Source: an uncultured Flavobacteriales bacterium
GTDB lineage: Bacteria; Bacteroidota; Bacteroidia; Palsa-965
Direction: 5' to 3'
NCBI GenBank assembly: GCA_937974275.1
Contig: CALJIF010000062.1
Span: 1 to 64,000 of the forward strand
DNA length: 64,000 nt
Shown: positions 53,524 through 61,441 of the stretch, in pieces
Layout of the letters: the number at the start of each line of letters is the position of its first letter
How positions within the stretch are numbered: position 1 is the first letter of the stretch
Position numbers and translations under genes: made by a program
The notes under the pieces: generated by a model
Databases searched by the model: none
What the model saw: the letters and a program-made list of their open reading frames with translations, nothing else
Told to the model about the DNA's origin: nothing

Positions 53524-54108
53524 TTAACGCGTTCCGCGCGCTTCCTGACTTTGATTGTTATGCCAGGAATTATATTCTTCAATGTAGGCCTGCATTTCTG
53601 CAAACTCCAACTTTTTATCTTCTTGATTGATCTTAGCAACTAGTTCACTATGATCGCTCATCCACTCAGCAGACAACTTCTTAAATTTATTGCCTTTCAA
53701 CTTCACCAATTCGTTGCTTGTTCCGTCATTCTTCTCGACGTAGTATTCTTTTTCTACTAACGTTTGGTCTCCGTGGTAAACCTCGAACTGATGTTCGAAG
53801 ATAACAATTCTACCTGAAGTAACCACTTTTAAAAACACCATTTCTCCGCCTAATTTGCGCGTAAGAAATTGGACGCCGTCCAAACTGTATCCTTTTACCT
53901 GTTCAGGTTTATAGGTTTTGCTGGTTTCGCCCTGTTTCAGGATCACTTTCGCGAATAGAGGCAATTCTTTTTTGGTGTTTACCTTAATGTCTCCGCGCAC
54001 GGTATCTCCCGAGTTCAGGATTACGTAGCCCGACTTGTAAACCATTTCAGCAGTGGAGGCAATGCTGAATCCAAGTGCAATGAATAAAAAGAGGAGTTGT
54101 TTTTTCAT
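53524..54108 (-). CDS. Secreted protein of unknown function
   Basis: The protein has 194 residues (ATG at 54108, which places a signal peptide MKKQLLFLFIALGFSIAS first). The mature part begins with a strand-rich motif (YKSGYVILNSGDTVRGDIKVNTKK) seen at the start of many Bacteroidota secreted hypotheticals, and it ends in a charged helical tail (LEFAEMQAYIEEYNSW). No domain name can be given. It is separated from the peptidase gene upstream by 101 bases. Confidence 0.8.
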   Translation of the reverse strand: MKKQLLFLFIALGFSIASTAEMVYKSGYVILNSGDTVRGDIKVNTKKELPLFAKVILKQGETSKTYKPEQVKGYSLDGVQFLTRKLGGEMVFLKVVTSGRIVIFEHQFEVYHGDQTLVEKEYYVEKNDGTSNELVKLKGNKFKKLSAEWMSDHSELVAKINQEDKKLEFAEMQAYIEEYNSWHNNQSQEARGTR

Positions 54109-54209
54109 AGCTGTTAATGACACTTCACCAAAGAAAGTGCACCAACATCAATAAAAAAATACCGTGTCAATATCTCTGTGTAAATGTTAATAAGTAGTGG
54201 ATAACCTAA

Positions 54210-55208
54210 TTAGGGTGCCGGAGTCGGTTGTTCATTGAAAAGCACATCCAGAACCACGTGTCCAACAGCGCCCAGCGTGCCTTTGTCAATGTATTCCATA
54301 CTGTCGGTATGACGATGGTGGAAATGCCCGTAATCCATGCGCTTAGGATCGTAATGCACAATATCAATTGCAGGAATTCGAGCATACATATTAATAAACA
54401 AGTGATCATCGGTAGTTTGTCCGACGATGTTGTTTACGAAATAGTTGCCGTAGCCCAGATTTGCAGCGGCACTCCAAACTTTCTCCACGATGCCGGACGC
54501 GAAATACACCGATGTTCCTTCACGCGGGAATATGGCATCTTTAGCGCCAACCATATCCAGCAGAATCGCAAAATCCGCTTTATATCCTTGAGGTCGATTC
54601 TGTGCCCAGTATTGTGAACCTAAACACCATGTTTCCGCTTCTCCACCCGGATCACCATTGTCTTCGCCATCTACCAGCAAAATATCAACGCCTATGCCCG
54701 GATCATTTTGTGCAATTACACGCGCGATTTCCAATAGCACGCCAACTCCGCTTCCTCCATCATTAGCACCAGGAATTGGTTCCGACTGCCGCACACTGTC
54801 ACGATCAGCGCGAGGGCGTGTATCCCAATGCGCTAACAACAAAACACGACGCTCACGTTCTTTATGAAATTGCCCGAAAATGTTGCTCAGCGTGGCTTTG
54901 CGACCGTCGTAAAAAGTAACCGGCGCGTTTTGTACGCTTACATCCAATCCGTACGACTTCAATTTTTGAGTCATCCAGCTTGCGCAGGCGGCATGTTCAG
55001 GTGTTCCCGGTACCCGCGGACCAAAATCCACTTGTTTCTGAATAAACGCGTATGCGGAATCCGAATTGAAAGCTGGAGCTTTAACTCGTGGAGTTGTTTT
55101 TACCGTCCCTGTATCTTTTGGATTATTCCCTTTTGGATCATTACTGCACGACATCCAAAACAACGTGCATGTAAAAATAATAACCGCGCTTAGCTTTTGA
55201 TTTCCCAT
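54210..55208 (-). CDS. M28-family lipoprotein peptidase / glutaminyl cyclase-like
   Basis: The protein has 332 residues with a lipobox (CTLFWMSC). The zinc-dependent M28 fold is recognisable: LLLAHWDTRPRAD (first His and Asp), IPGANDGGSGVGVLL, VDGEDNGDPG (acidic metal ligand region) and a C-terminal HYDPKRMDYGHFHHRHTDS. This group includes aminopeptidases and animal-type glutaminyl-peptide cyclotransferases, which are known to act on secreted Bacteroidota proteins. Which activity applies is not decidable here. The ATG at 55208 overlaps the cysS end by 19 bases. Confidence 0.92.
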   Translation of the reverse strand: MGNQKLSAVIIFTCTLFWMSCSNDPKGNNPKDTGTVKTTPRVKAPAFNSDSAYAFIQKQVDFGPRVPGTPEHAACASWMTQKLKSYGLDVSVQNAPVTFYDGRKATLSNIFGQFHKERERRVLLLAHWDTRPRADRDSVRQSEPIPGANDGGSGVGVLLEIARVIAQNDPGIGVDILLVDGEDNGDPGGEAETWCLGSQYWAQNRPQGYKADFAILLDMVGAKDAIFPREGTSVYFASGIVEKVWSAAANLGYGNYFVNNIVGQTTDDHLFINMYARIPAIDIVHYDPKRMDYGHFHHRHTDSMEYIDKGTLGAVGHVVLDVLFNEQPTPAP

Positions 55209-56719
55209 GAGGTTCCTTGCTTACCGTCTTTTAATACAATATTCAATTTTGCGAGCTCATCACGAATTAAATCTGATGTGCCAAAATCCTTACGTGCACG
55301 TGCATCCGCGCGCATACGAATGATCAATTGCATCAATCCATCTGCTGTGCCCGACTGATCTTCCATGATGTCATCTTTCAGTCCTAATACATCATGTACA
55401 AATGCAGTAAGTAATTTGATTAACGCAGACTTGTCTTCAGCACTAATAAATTCTTTTCCGTCATTAACGGAATTGATATAACGAACAACGTCAAACAATT
55501 CTGCAATTAGAACAGGTGTATTGAAGTCGTCATCCATAGCTGCATACAAACGCGATTGCAGTTGCGGAATGTCGTATGTTGTTTTGTCGCTGACAGGCGC
55601 ATTGCTCAATGTTTTCAACGCTTCCATTAATCTGCGGAATCCTTTTTCAGAAGCTTGCAATGCCTCGTTGGAAAAGTCAAGCGTGCTGCTGTAATGTGTT
55701 TGCAACATGAAAAAACGCACGGTCATTGGCGAGTAACCTTTGTCAAGCATAGGGTGTTTATCGCCCAGGACCGCCAATGATGGCGCAGCGCCCGGCGATT
55801 TCGGATCCAATTGCAAACCGGTAAACAACTCTACAGGCAAAAATGAATTGCCTAATGACTTTGACATTTTTTGACCGTTCACCGTCAACATATTCGTGTG
55901 TATCCAATAGTTTACGGGAGCGGTGTTGCAGCAGCCGACGTTCTGTGCAATTTCATTCGTGTGGTGAGTTGGAATTAAATCCATTCCGCCGCCATGTATG
56001 TCGAAACGGTCGCCCAAATACTTGCGGCTCATCGCCGAGCATTCAATATGCCATCCCGGAAAACCTTCTCCCCATGGAGAATTCCACCGCATGATGTGTT
56101 CGGGTTTCGCTTTTTTCCACAACGCGAAATCCAATCGACCTTTCTTTTCACCTTGTCCATCGAGGTCGCGTGTGTTATTCAGTTGTTCTTCCAGCGAACG
56201 ACCGGATAAGACGCCGTAATTGTTGTTGCCGATATATTTTTCTACATCGAAATAAATGCTGCCGTTGCTTTCATACGCCAGACCATTTTTCATGATCTGC
56301 TCCGTCATTTCAATCTGCTCAATGATATGTCCTGTCGCAGTGGGTTCTATTGATGGGGGCATTGCATTAAACATCGCCATGACTTCGTGAAAACCTGTAG
56401 TGTAGCGTTGTACAATTTCCATCGGTTCCAAGCGTTCCAATCGCGCTTTACGTGCGATTTTGTCATCACCTTCATCCGCATCACTTTCCAAATGCCCTAC
56501 ATCAGTGATGTTGCGGACATAACGAACTTTGTAACCCAAGTGAATGAGGTAACGGTAAATAATATCGAAGGAAATAAATGTGCGGCAATTGCCCATATGT
56601 ACATCGCTGTACACTGTTGGTCCGCAAACGTACATACCAACGTAACCGGGTTCAATGGGTTGAAAAATTTCCTTTTTACGGGAAAGTGTGTTCTGAATTT
56701 GAAGTTGATGCGGTTTCAT
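55190..56719 (-). CDS. cysS: Cysteinyl-tRNA synthetase
   Basis: The protein has 509 residues from the ATG at 56719 (an in-frame TTG three codons earlier is unlikely). It is a class I synthetase with the HIGH-type motif HMGN (YVCGPTVYSDVHMGN, with a zinc-binding Cys) and KMSKS in GQKMSKSLGNSF. WHIECSAMS gives further zinc ligands. A TAAATTTG promoter element lies 14 bases upstream. The following M28 gene overlaps its end, so the two are co-transcribed. Confidence 0.97.
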   Translation of the reverse strand: MKPHQLQIQNTLSRKKEIFQPIEPGYVGMYVCGPTVYSDVHMGNCRTFISFDIIYRYLIHLGYKVRYVRNITDVGHLESDADEGDDKIARKARLERLEPMEIVQRYTTGFHEVMAMFNAMPPSIEPTATGHIIEQIEMTEQIMKNGLAYESNGSIYFDVEKYIGNNNYGVLSGRSLEEQLNNTRDLDGQGEKKGRLDFALWKKAKPEHIMRWNSPWGEGFPGWHIECSAMSRKYLGDRFDIHGGGMDLIPTHHTNEIAQNVGCCNTAPVNYWIHTNMLTVNGQKMSKSLGNSFLPVELFTGLQLDPKSPGAAPSLAVLGDKHPMLDKGYSPMTVRFFMLQTHYSSTLDFSNEALQASEKGFRRLMEALKTLSNAPVSDKTTYDIPQLQSRLYAAMDDDFNTPVLIAELFDVVRYINSVNDGKEFISAEDKSALIKLLTAFVHDVLGLKDDIMEDQSGTADGLMQLIIRMRADARARKDFGTSDLIRDELAKLNIVLKDGKQGTSWEIKS

Positions 56720-56733
56720 AAATTTCAATTGCC

Positions 56734-56741
56734 CAAATTTA
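56734..56741 (-). promoter_or_regulatory. -7 promoter element of cysS (TAAATTTG)
   Basis: An exact TAnnTTTG on the minus strand in the 97-base gap upstream of cysS, 14 bases before the ATG. No good -33 TTG is visible. Confidence 0.55.
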
Positions 56742-56763
56742 CCGATAAAGATGAGGGAAGCAC

Positions 56764-56798
56764 ATAAAAAAACAGGGTAACCTTTCGGCTACCCTGTC
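56764..56798 (-). terminator. Rho-independent terminator of YwqK-repeat gene
   Basis: On the minus strand, ACAGGGTAGCC and GGTTACCCTGT pair around GAAA, followed by TTTTTTT. It lies 20 bases after the YwqK gene stop and protects cysS from read-through. Confidence 0.9.
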
Positions 56799-56816
56799 AC
56801 TCCTGAAAGTTCGGGA

Positions 56817-57707
56817 TTATTTGCTATCCACAGGCAGCGGACCGTCGCCAACGTATTTGCCGCCTTTGTAAAGTTTTATTTGCATCAATTTGCCGTTGTT
56901 GTCGTAAACGCGCTCTTCACCTTCCATCAGCTTACGATTCTTGAACGTTCCTTTCATGGAAATCTGACCGTTTTTGTACAGAATCCAGTAACCTTCACCG
57001 GTGAATTGTCCTGTGTTCGGCTTGTTCGCGTTATCGGTTACGGTTGGAGCAGTTCCTTTAATTTCTTTTTCTTCCGGAGCTTTTTCCGGAGTGGTTACCG
57101 GCTTCTTCGGTTCGTAAGTTTTTGTTTTCGCAGGATCAATATTACCACCGGCAAAATATGTTTCCTGAATCAACTCTCCGTTTTCATTGTATTCTTTCTT
57201 CCAACCTTCTTCTTTTCCTTCTTTTACATTTACTTCAATCGCTACTTTGCCGTTTGGATGATAGTAAACCTGCTTGCCATCACGCTTTCCGAGTTGATTG
57301 TAGTTGAACTGCTGACGAGGAACGCCATCTTCGTAATACAAGGTGTAATCTCCAACCCAACGAGTTCCAACCCATGTGCCTTCTTCTGATTTTTTACCGT
57401 TTTCGTGATACATCACCGCATGTCCATTAGGGCGATTGTTAACGAAAGTCAGTTCGCTTTTCTTGGCGCCGTTCGGATAGTATTCAATCCAAACACCGGT
57501 TTTCTGACTGTCTTTATAACGACCTTCTTCTACTTTAGCAGAAGGTGCATACTTCGGGTCTTTCTTGAAAGCTCCGGTAATGATCCACCATCCCTGGCGT
57601 TTACCGGCTCCGTCCGTTTGATTAAGAGTGTCCGACGCGGCTGCAAAGCTCGTTATAGAACAGGCGATCAAAGCGACAGTTAAGAGGGAGTGTAAAGCTT
57701 TTTTCAT
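56817..57707 (-). CDS. Secreted YwqK/MORN-repeat protein
   Basis: The protein has 296 residues from the ATG at 57707 (an upstream in-frame start would put 27 residues before the signal peptide). A signal peptide (MKKALHSLLTVALIACSITSFA) is followed by about seven YwqK-type repeats (TGVWIEYYPNGAKKSELTF, NGHAVMYHENGKKSEEGTW, DGKQVYYHPNGKVAIEVNV). A proline/lysine/threonine-rich linker (KKPVTTPEKAPEEKEIK) then leads to two last repeats (GYWILYKNGQISMKGTF). It is the third such gene in the window, unlinked to the other two. No toxin gene lies beside it. A 12-base palindrome lies in its leader. Confidence 0.87.
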   Translation of the reverse strand: MKKALHSLLTVALIACSITSFAAASDTLNQTDGAGKRQGWWIITGAFKKDPKYAPSAKVEEGRYKDSQKTGVWIEYYPNGAKKSELTFVNNRPNGHAVMYHENGKKSEEGTWVGTRWVGDYTLYYEDGVPRQQFNYNQLGKRDGKQVYYHPNGKVAIEVNVKEGKEEGWKKEYNENGELIQETYFAGGNIDPAKTKTYEPKKPVTTPEKAPEEKEIKGTAPTVTDNANKPNTGQFTGEGYWILYKNGQISMKGTFKNRKLMEGEERVYDNNGKLMQIKLYKGGKYVGDGPLPVDSK

Positions 57708-57726
57708 CTGCGAGTGTGTTTCTAAT

Positions 57727-57738
57727 CCGATTAATCGG
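57727..57738. promoter_or_regulatory. Palindrome CCGATTAATCGG in leader of YwqK gene
   Basis: A perfect 12-base palindrome between the -7 element (57753-57760) and the ATG at 57707, roughly +8 to +19 of the predicted transcript. It could be an operator; no regulator is known. Confidence 0.35.
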
Positions 57739-57752
57739 TGTAGCTTACTAAC

Positions 57753-57760
57753 CAAATATA
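57753..57760 (-). promoter_or_regulatory. -7 promoter element of YwqK gene (TATATTTG)
   Basis: An exact TAnnTTTG on the minus strand, 45 bases before the ATG at 57707. A TTG lies 25 bases upstream, a little too far for a good -33. Confidence 0.5.
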
Positions 57761-57884
57761 CTGCCAGACCATATACCATGTTCTGCAATTTCGATCAACC
57801 CCGCAATTATCTCGACGAATTCTTTGGTGGCGGCCTACACGACCGATTTCAATTAAGTTGTACGCAAAGCGGCTGTTTACGGTT

Positions 57885-58835
57885 TCATTTCCCGATAATA
57901 TTTTTCAGGTTACTGATCATGTCATCTGTCATTCGGCTAAGATCGTACTGCGGTTTCCATCCCCAATCTTCCGTAGCTTTCTGATCGTCAATGCTTTGTG
58001 GCCAGCTGTCCGCAATTGCCTGACGGAAATCCGGGGCGTAGCTGATGCTGAAATTTGGCACATGGCGACGGATATCAGCGGCAATTTCTTCCGGATTAAA
58101 GCTCATGCCGGCCAAATTGTATGAACTGCGTGTTTTGATGTGGTCTGCAGGGCTTTCCATAACCTCAATAGTGGCGCGGATAGCGTCCGGCATATACATC
58201 ATAGGCAATGTGGTGTTTTCGTTCAGGAAGCAGGTGTATTTTCCTGTTTTTAATGCTTCGTGATAGATGTGCACCGCGTAATCCGTAGTTCCGCCGCCCG
58301 GAGCGGATTTCCAGCCAATTAATCCCGGATATCGGAGGCTGCGCGTATCAACGCCGTACTTGTTGAAATACCATTCGCACCAGCGCTCGCCCGCAAATTT
58401 GCTGATTCCGTAAACCGTCGTTGGTTCGATTACGGTGAATTGCGGAGTGTTAACACGCGGCGTTGTCGGACCGAATACCGCAATGGAACTCGGCCAGTAT
58501 ATTTTTTTGATGTGCCCTTCTTTCGCAAGTTCCAGCACATGAAATAAACTTTCCATGTTCAACTTCCATCCGAACTCCGGATTTTTCTCAGCGGTTGCGG
58601 ACAACAGTGCCGCTAACAAATACACCTGGGTAATATTTTCTTTCTTGACAATCTCAAAAAGTGTGTTCTTATCCAGTGCGTCCAGTTGCACATAAGGCCC
58701 CGCGTGAGAGCCGTCATCCGCTTTAAGATCGGATGCAAAGACATTGTCCTGACCGTAAATGCGACGCAGTTCCACCACGAGTTCCGTGCCAATCTGCCCG
58801 GAGCTTCCAATTACCAGTATTCGTTCTTTACTCAT
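57885..58835 (-). CDS. NAD-dependent epimerase-type L-threonine 3-dehydrogenase
   Basis: The protein has 316 residues from the ATG at 58835; longer frames lack a sensible start. It is an extended SDR with the Rossmann motif IGSSGQIGTEL, the catalytic YGISK and the substrate segment YPGLIGWKSAPGGGTTDYAV. This length and pattern match the short-chain (epimerase-like) L-threonine dehydrogenase that oxidises threonine to 2-amino-3-ketobutyrate, rather than a sugar epimerase. The assignment is by family resemblance. It is divergent from trhO with 153 bases between the starts. Confidence 0.85.
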   Translation of the reverse strand: MSKERILVIGSSGQIGTELVVELRRIYGQDNVFASDLKADDGSHAGPYVQLDALDKNTLFEIVKKENITQVYLLAALLSATAEKNPEFGWKLNMESLFHVLELAKEGHIKKIYWPSSIAVFGPTTPRVNTPQFTVIEPTTVYGISKFAGERWCEWYFNKYGVDTRSLRYPGLIGWKSAPGGGTTDYAVHIYHEALKTGKYTCFLNENTTLPMMYMPDAIRATIEVMESPADHIKTRSSYNLAGMSFNPEEIAADIRRHVPNFSISYAPDFRQAIADSWPQSIDDQKATEDWGWKPQYDLSRMTDDMISNLKNIIGK

Positions 58836-58963
58836 GCGAAAAGCTTCAAAATGTTGTGCCGTAAAGTTGTGAAATACCTGTGAGATTTTAGTCATGATTG
58901 CTAATATTCCGCAGGATGCTCTGCGTATGACAACAATCAGCCCATACATGCCGCGTTGTTCCT

Positions 58964-58971
58964 TAATTTTG
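58964..58971 (+). promoter_or_regulatory. -7 promoter element of trhO (TAATTTTG)
   Basis: An exact TAnnTTTG 17 bases before the trhO ATG at 58989. Confidence 0.55.
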
Positions 58972-58988
58972 CAAAAAATTAGAATACC

Positions 58989-60032
58989 ATGTCAGTACTA
59001 GTTAATCGTGTTTCCCGACAAGAAATGCGGAAGCGATTGATGGAAGAGCCCTTCCGTCGTATTACGCTTTCGTTTTATCGTTACGTCATTCTTGATGATC
59101 CTCAGGCGATGCGTGATGCGTTGTGGAAAGAATGGTCGGCGATGAATGTGTTTGGTAGAATTTACGTGGCACGTGAGGGTATTAATGCTCAGTTGAGTGT
59201 GCCCGAATTTCATTTCGATGCATTTCGAAAAGCTATTGATGCGCGCCCGGAATTTAAAGATGTGCCTTTCAAAATTGCCGTAGAAGATGACGGGAAATCA
59301 TTTTTCAGATTGACGATAAAAGTGCGCAAGAAAATTGTTGCAGATGGATTAGCCGATGACACATTTGACGTTACTAATGTTGGCAAGCATTTATCCGCAG
59401 CAGAATTTAACGCAGCATTGGAACAGCCGGAAACGATTGTTGTAGATATGCGCAATCACTACGAAAGTGAAGTAGGACGATTTGAAGGTGCGATATTACC
59501 TGAAGCTGACACGTTCAAAGAAGAGTTACCCATGGTGCTGGACAAGTTGAAAGGACAGGAGGATAAAAAGATCTTGATGTATTGTACAGGTGGAGTGCGC
59601 TGCGAGAAAGCAAGTGCGTGGTTAAAGCATCATGGCTTTAAAGATGTCAATCAACTTTACGGAGGAATTATTGAATACGCCCGTCAGGTTAAAACAAATC
59701 AATTGCCCACCAAGTTTATCGGAAAGAACTTTGTGTTTGATGAACGTTTGGGAGAGCGTATTACAAATGATATTCTTGCACAATGTCATAATTGCGGCAC
59801 ACCCGCCGACGATCATTTAAATTGCACGAATCAGGATTGTCATGTGTTGTACATTTTATGTCCGAAGTGCAAAGAAGAGACAAAAGGTTATTGTTCACCG
59901 GAATGTAAGGCCTGGGATGAATTACCCGCCGATGAAAAGAAGCAACGCCGTGCAGAAGGTAAAGTGGTGAGAGCCGGATCTTTCTATCACAGCAAGTTGA
60001 AGCCGGCATTTACACGACGAAAATCAGATTAA
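58989..60032 (+). CDS. trhO: tRNA uridine(34) hydroxylase TrhO (rhodanese family)
   Basis: The protein has 347 residues. It is an oxygen-dependent enzyme that hydroxylates U34 of certain tRNAs. It has the N-terminal ferredoxin-like domain (ARIYVAREGINAQLSVP-like segment), a rhodanese domain with the catalytic Cys199 in CTGGVRC, and a C-terminal cysteine cluster (CHNCGTPADDHLNC, CPKCKEE, CSPEC) typical of the long, Bacteroidota version that probably binds zinc. It has its own promoter and is separated from hmgA by 78 bases. Confidence 0.95.
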   Translation: MSVLVNRVSRQEMRKRLMEEPFRRITLSFYRYVILDDPQAMRDALWKEWSAMNVFGRIYVAREGINAQLSVPEFHFDAFRKAIDARPEFKDVPFKIAVEDDGKSFFRLTIKVRKKIVADGLADDTFDVTNVGKHLSAAEFNAALEQPETIVVDMRNHYESEVGRFEGAILPEADTFKEELPMVLDKLKGQEDKKILMYCTGGVRCEKASAWLKHHGFKDVNQLYGGIIEYARQVKTNQLPTKFIGKNFVFDERLGERITNDILAQCHNCGTPADDHLNCTNQDCHVLYILCPKCKEETKGYCSPECKAWDELPADEKKQRRAEGKVVRAGSFYHSKLKPAFTRRKSD

Positions 60033-60045
60033 TGGGAAATCGGTT

Positions 60046-60059
60046 ATGACTTTTGTCAT
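60046..60059 (+). promoter_or_regulatory. Palindromic operator ATGAC-N4-GTCAT upstream of hmgA
   Basis: ATGAC TTTT GTCAT is centred at 60052.5, 33.5 bases before the TTTG of the hmgA -7 element, and its last base overlaps the TTG -33 element. The same palindrome occurs before the tryptophan dioxygenase gene at nearly the same offset (34.5 bases). It fits a class II activator site. Confidence 0.6.
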
Positions 60060-60089
60060 TGACCGTTTGTATAACCGAGAATAGTTTTG
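60059..60089 (+). promoter_or_regulatory. Promoter of hmgA (TTG-N20-TAGTTTTG)
   Basis: TTG (60059-60061) and TAGTTTTG (60082-60089) are spaced by 20 bases. Transcription would begin near 60094, about 17 bases before the ATG at 60111. Confidence 0.75.
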
Positions 60090-60110
60090 GATGAAATAAA
60101 ATCATCCATT

Positions 60111-61268
60111 ATGCCTATTTATCATAAACTCGGTACGTTTCCGTCCAAACGTCATATCGTTACAAAAAACGAGAAGGGTAATTTTCTTTACGAGCAGTTA
60201 TTCGGTACAGAAGGATTTAATAATCATTCTTCGTTAACGTATCATATTCATCGTCCGACACAGATTAAAGAGATCGTAAAGTCGACAGACGTGTCTCCGA
60301 AAATTGCAATTCCCAAGAACATTCGCCCGATGTTGTTGCAGGGATTTCAGGTGCCGCCGAAAGATGATTTTTTGGAAAGCCGTGTTCCGGTATTGGTAAA
60401 CGGTGATTGTATCATCGGATTGGCTGCACCGCGAAAAAGTTTACGCAGTTATTTTTATAAAAACGGTGATGCGGATGAAATGCTTTTCATTCATAAAGGC
60501 AAAGGGAAGTTGCGCACGTTTATGGGTAATATCGATTTCGAATACGGCGATTACCTGATTATTCCGCGTGGGATGATTTATCAGATTGATTTTGAAACCG
60601 AAGACAACCGCATTTTTTATGTAGAAAGTTACGCGCCCTTCTTCACGCCGAAACGTTACAAGAGTTCTTCGGGGCAGTTGCTCGAGCATTCACCGTTTTG
60701 TGAGCGCGACATGAAATTGCCAACCGAGTTGGAAACGTTTGATGAAAAGGGTGACTTCCTGATGAAGATTAAGAAGGAAGGTATGTTGCACGAATTGGTG
60801 TATGCTACACATCCTTTTGATGTTGTGGGATGGGACGGATACAATTTCCCTTGGGGATTCTCGATTCACAATTTTGAACCGATAACAGGACGCGTGCATT
60901 TGCCACCGCCAATCCACCAAACTTTTGAAACGTCCACATTTGTGGTGTGTTCGTTTGTTCCGCGTATGTACGATTACCATCCTTTGGCAGTGCCTGCTCC
61001 ATACAATCACAGTAATATCGATTCAGACGAAGTGTTGTATTACGTGGACGGTGATTTCATGAGCCGTAACAACATTGAACAAGGACACATCACGTTACAT
61101 CCGAAAGGCATTCCGCACGGACCTGCACCGGGAGCTATGGAGCGCAGTATCGGGCAAAAGGATACGCAAGAGTTGGCAGTGATGGTGGACACCTTCCGCC
61201 CGCTGATGATTACCGAAGAGGCATTGAAAATTGACGACGGCAAGTACTACAAAACCTGGGTTGATTAA
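60111..61268 (+). CDS. hmgA: Homogentisate 1,2-dioxygenase
   Basis: The protein has 385 residues (ATG at 60111; an in-frame TTG 24 bases earlier falls inside the promoter element). It opens the ring of homogentisate in tyrosine/phenylalanine breakdown, giving maleylacetoacetate. The C-terminal cupin carries the iron site: PPPIHQTFE, then DEVLYYV with the Glu ligand, and HPKGIPHGP with the last His. The length fits bacterial versions. It is followed after 173 bases by hppD, the preceding pathway step. The later steps (isomerase, fumarylacetoacetase) are not in the window. Confidence 0.96.
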   Translation: MPIYHKLGTFPSKRHIVTKNEKGNFLYEQLFGTEGFNNHSSLTYHIHRPTQIKEIVKSTDVSPKIAIPKNIRPMLLQGFQVPPKDDFLESRVPVLVNGDCIIGLAAPRKSLRSYFYKNGDADEMLFIHKGKGKLRTFMGNIDFEYGDYLIIPRGMIYQIDFETEDNRIFYVESYAPFFTPKRYKSSSGQLLEHSPFCERDMKLPTELETFDEKGDFLMKIKKEGMLHELVYATHPFDVVGWDGYNFPWGFSIHNFEPITGRVHLPPPIHQTFETSTFVVCSFVPRMYDYHPLAVPAPYNHSNIDSDEVLYYVDGDFMSRNNIEQGHITLHPKGIPHGPAPGAMERSIGQKDTQELAVMVDTFRPLMITEEALKIDDGKYYKTWVD

Positions 61269-61290
61269 AGATGATTTACGTCAGGTGCTA

Positions 61291-61320
61291 TTGTTTGCCG
61301 CGTAAATCTTGCTAAATTTA
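61291..61320 (+). promoter_or_regulatory. Promoter of hppD (TTG-N19-TAAATTTA)
   Basis: TTG (61291-61293) and TAAATTTA (61313-61320), 19 bases apart; the -7 element differs from consensus at its last base. The leader would be about 115 bases. An inverted repeat ATTTACG/CGTAAAT (61274-61280, 61301-61307) brackets the -33 element. Confidence 0.5.
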
Positions 61321-61441
61321 AGTATGAATGAAATGAAGATATTGTTATTATCTCCGCACATCAGAGCGATGTGGTCACATTCGTGAGGTTTTGTTAGACG
61401 ACAATTTTCATGAATACAACAATTATTAAAACATAATACAA

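Noticed and set aside
57778..57884. Plus-strand frame starting MFCNFDQPRNYLDEFFGG that looks like the start of a protein
   Set aside because: It continues antisense into the threonine-dehydrogenase-like gene and ends after 68 codons; at most a remnant of a lost gene, with no support beyond its first residues.
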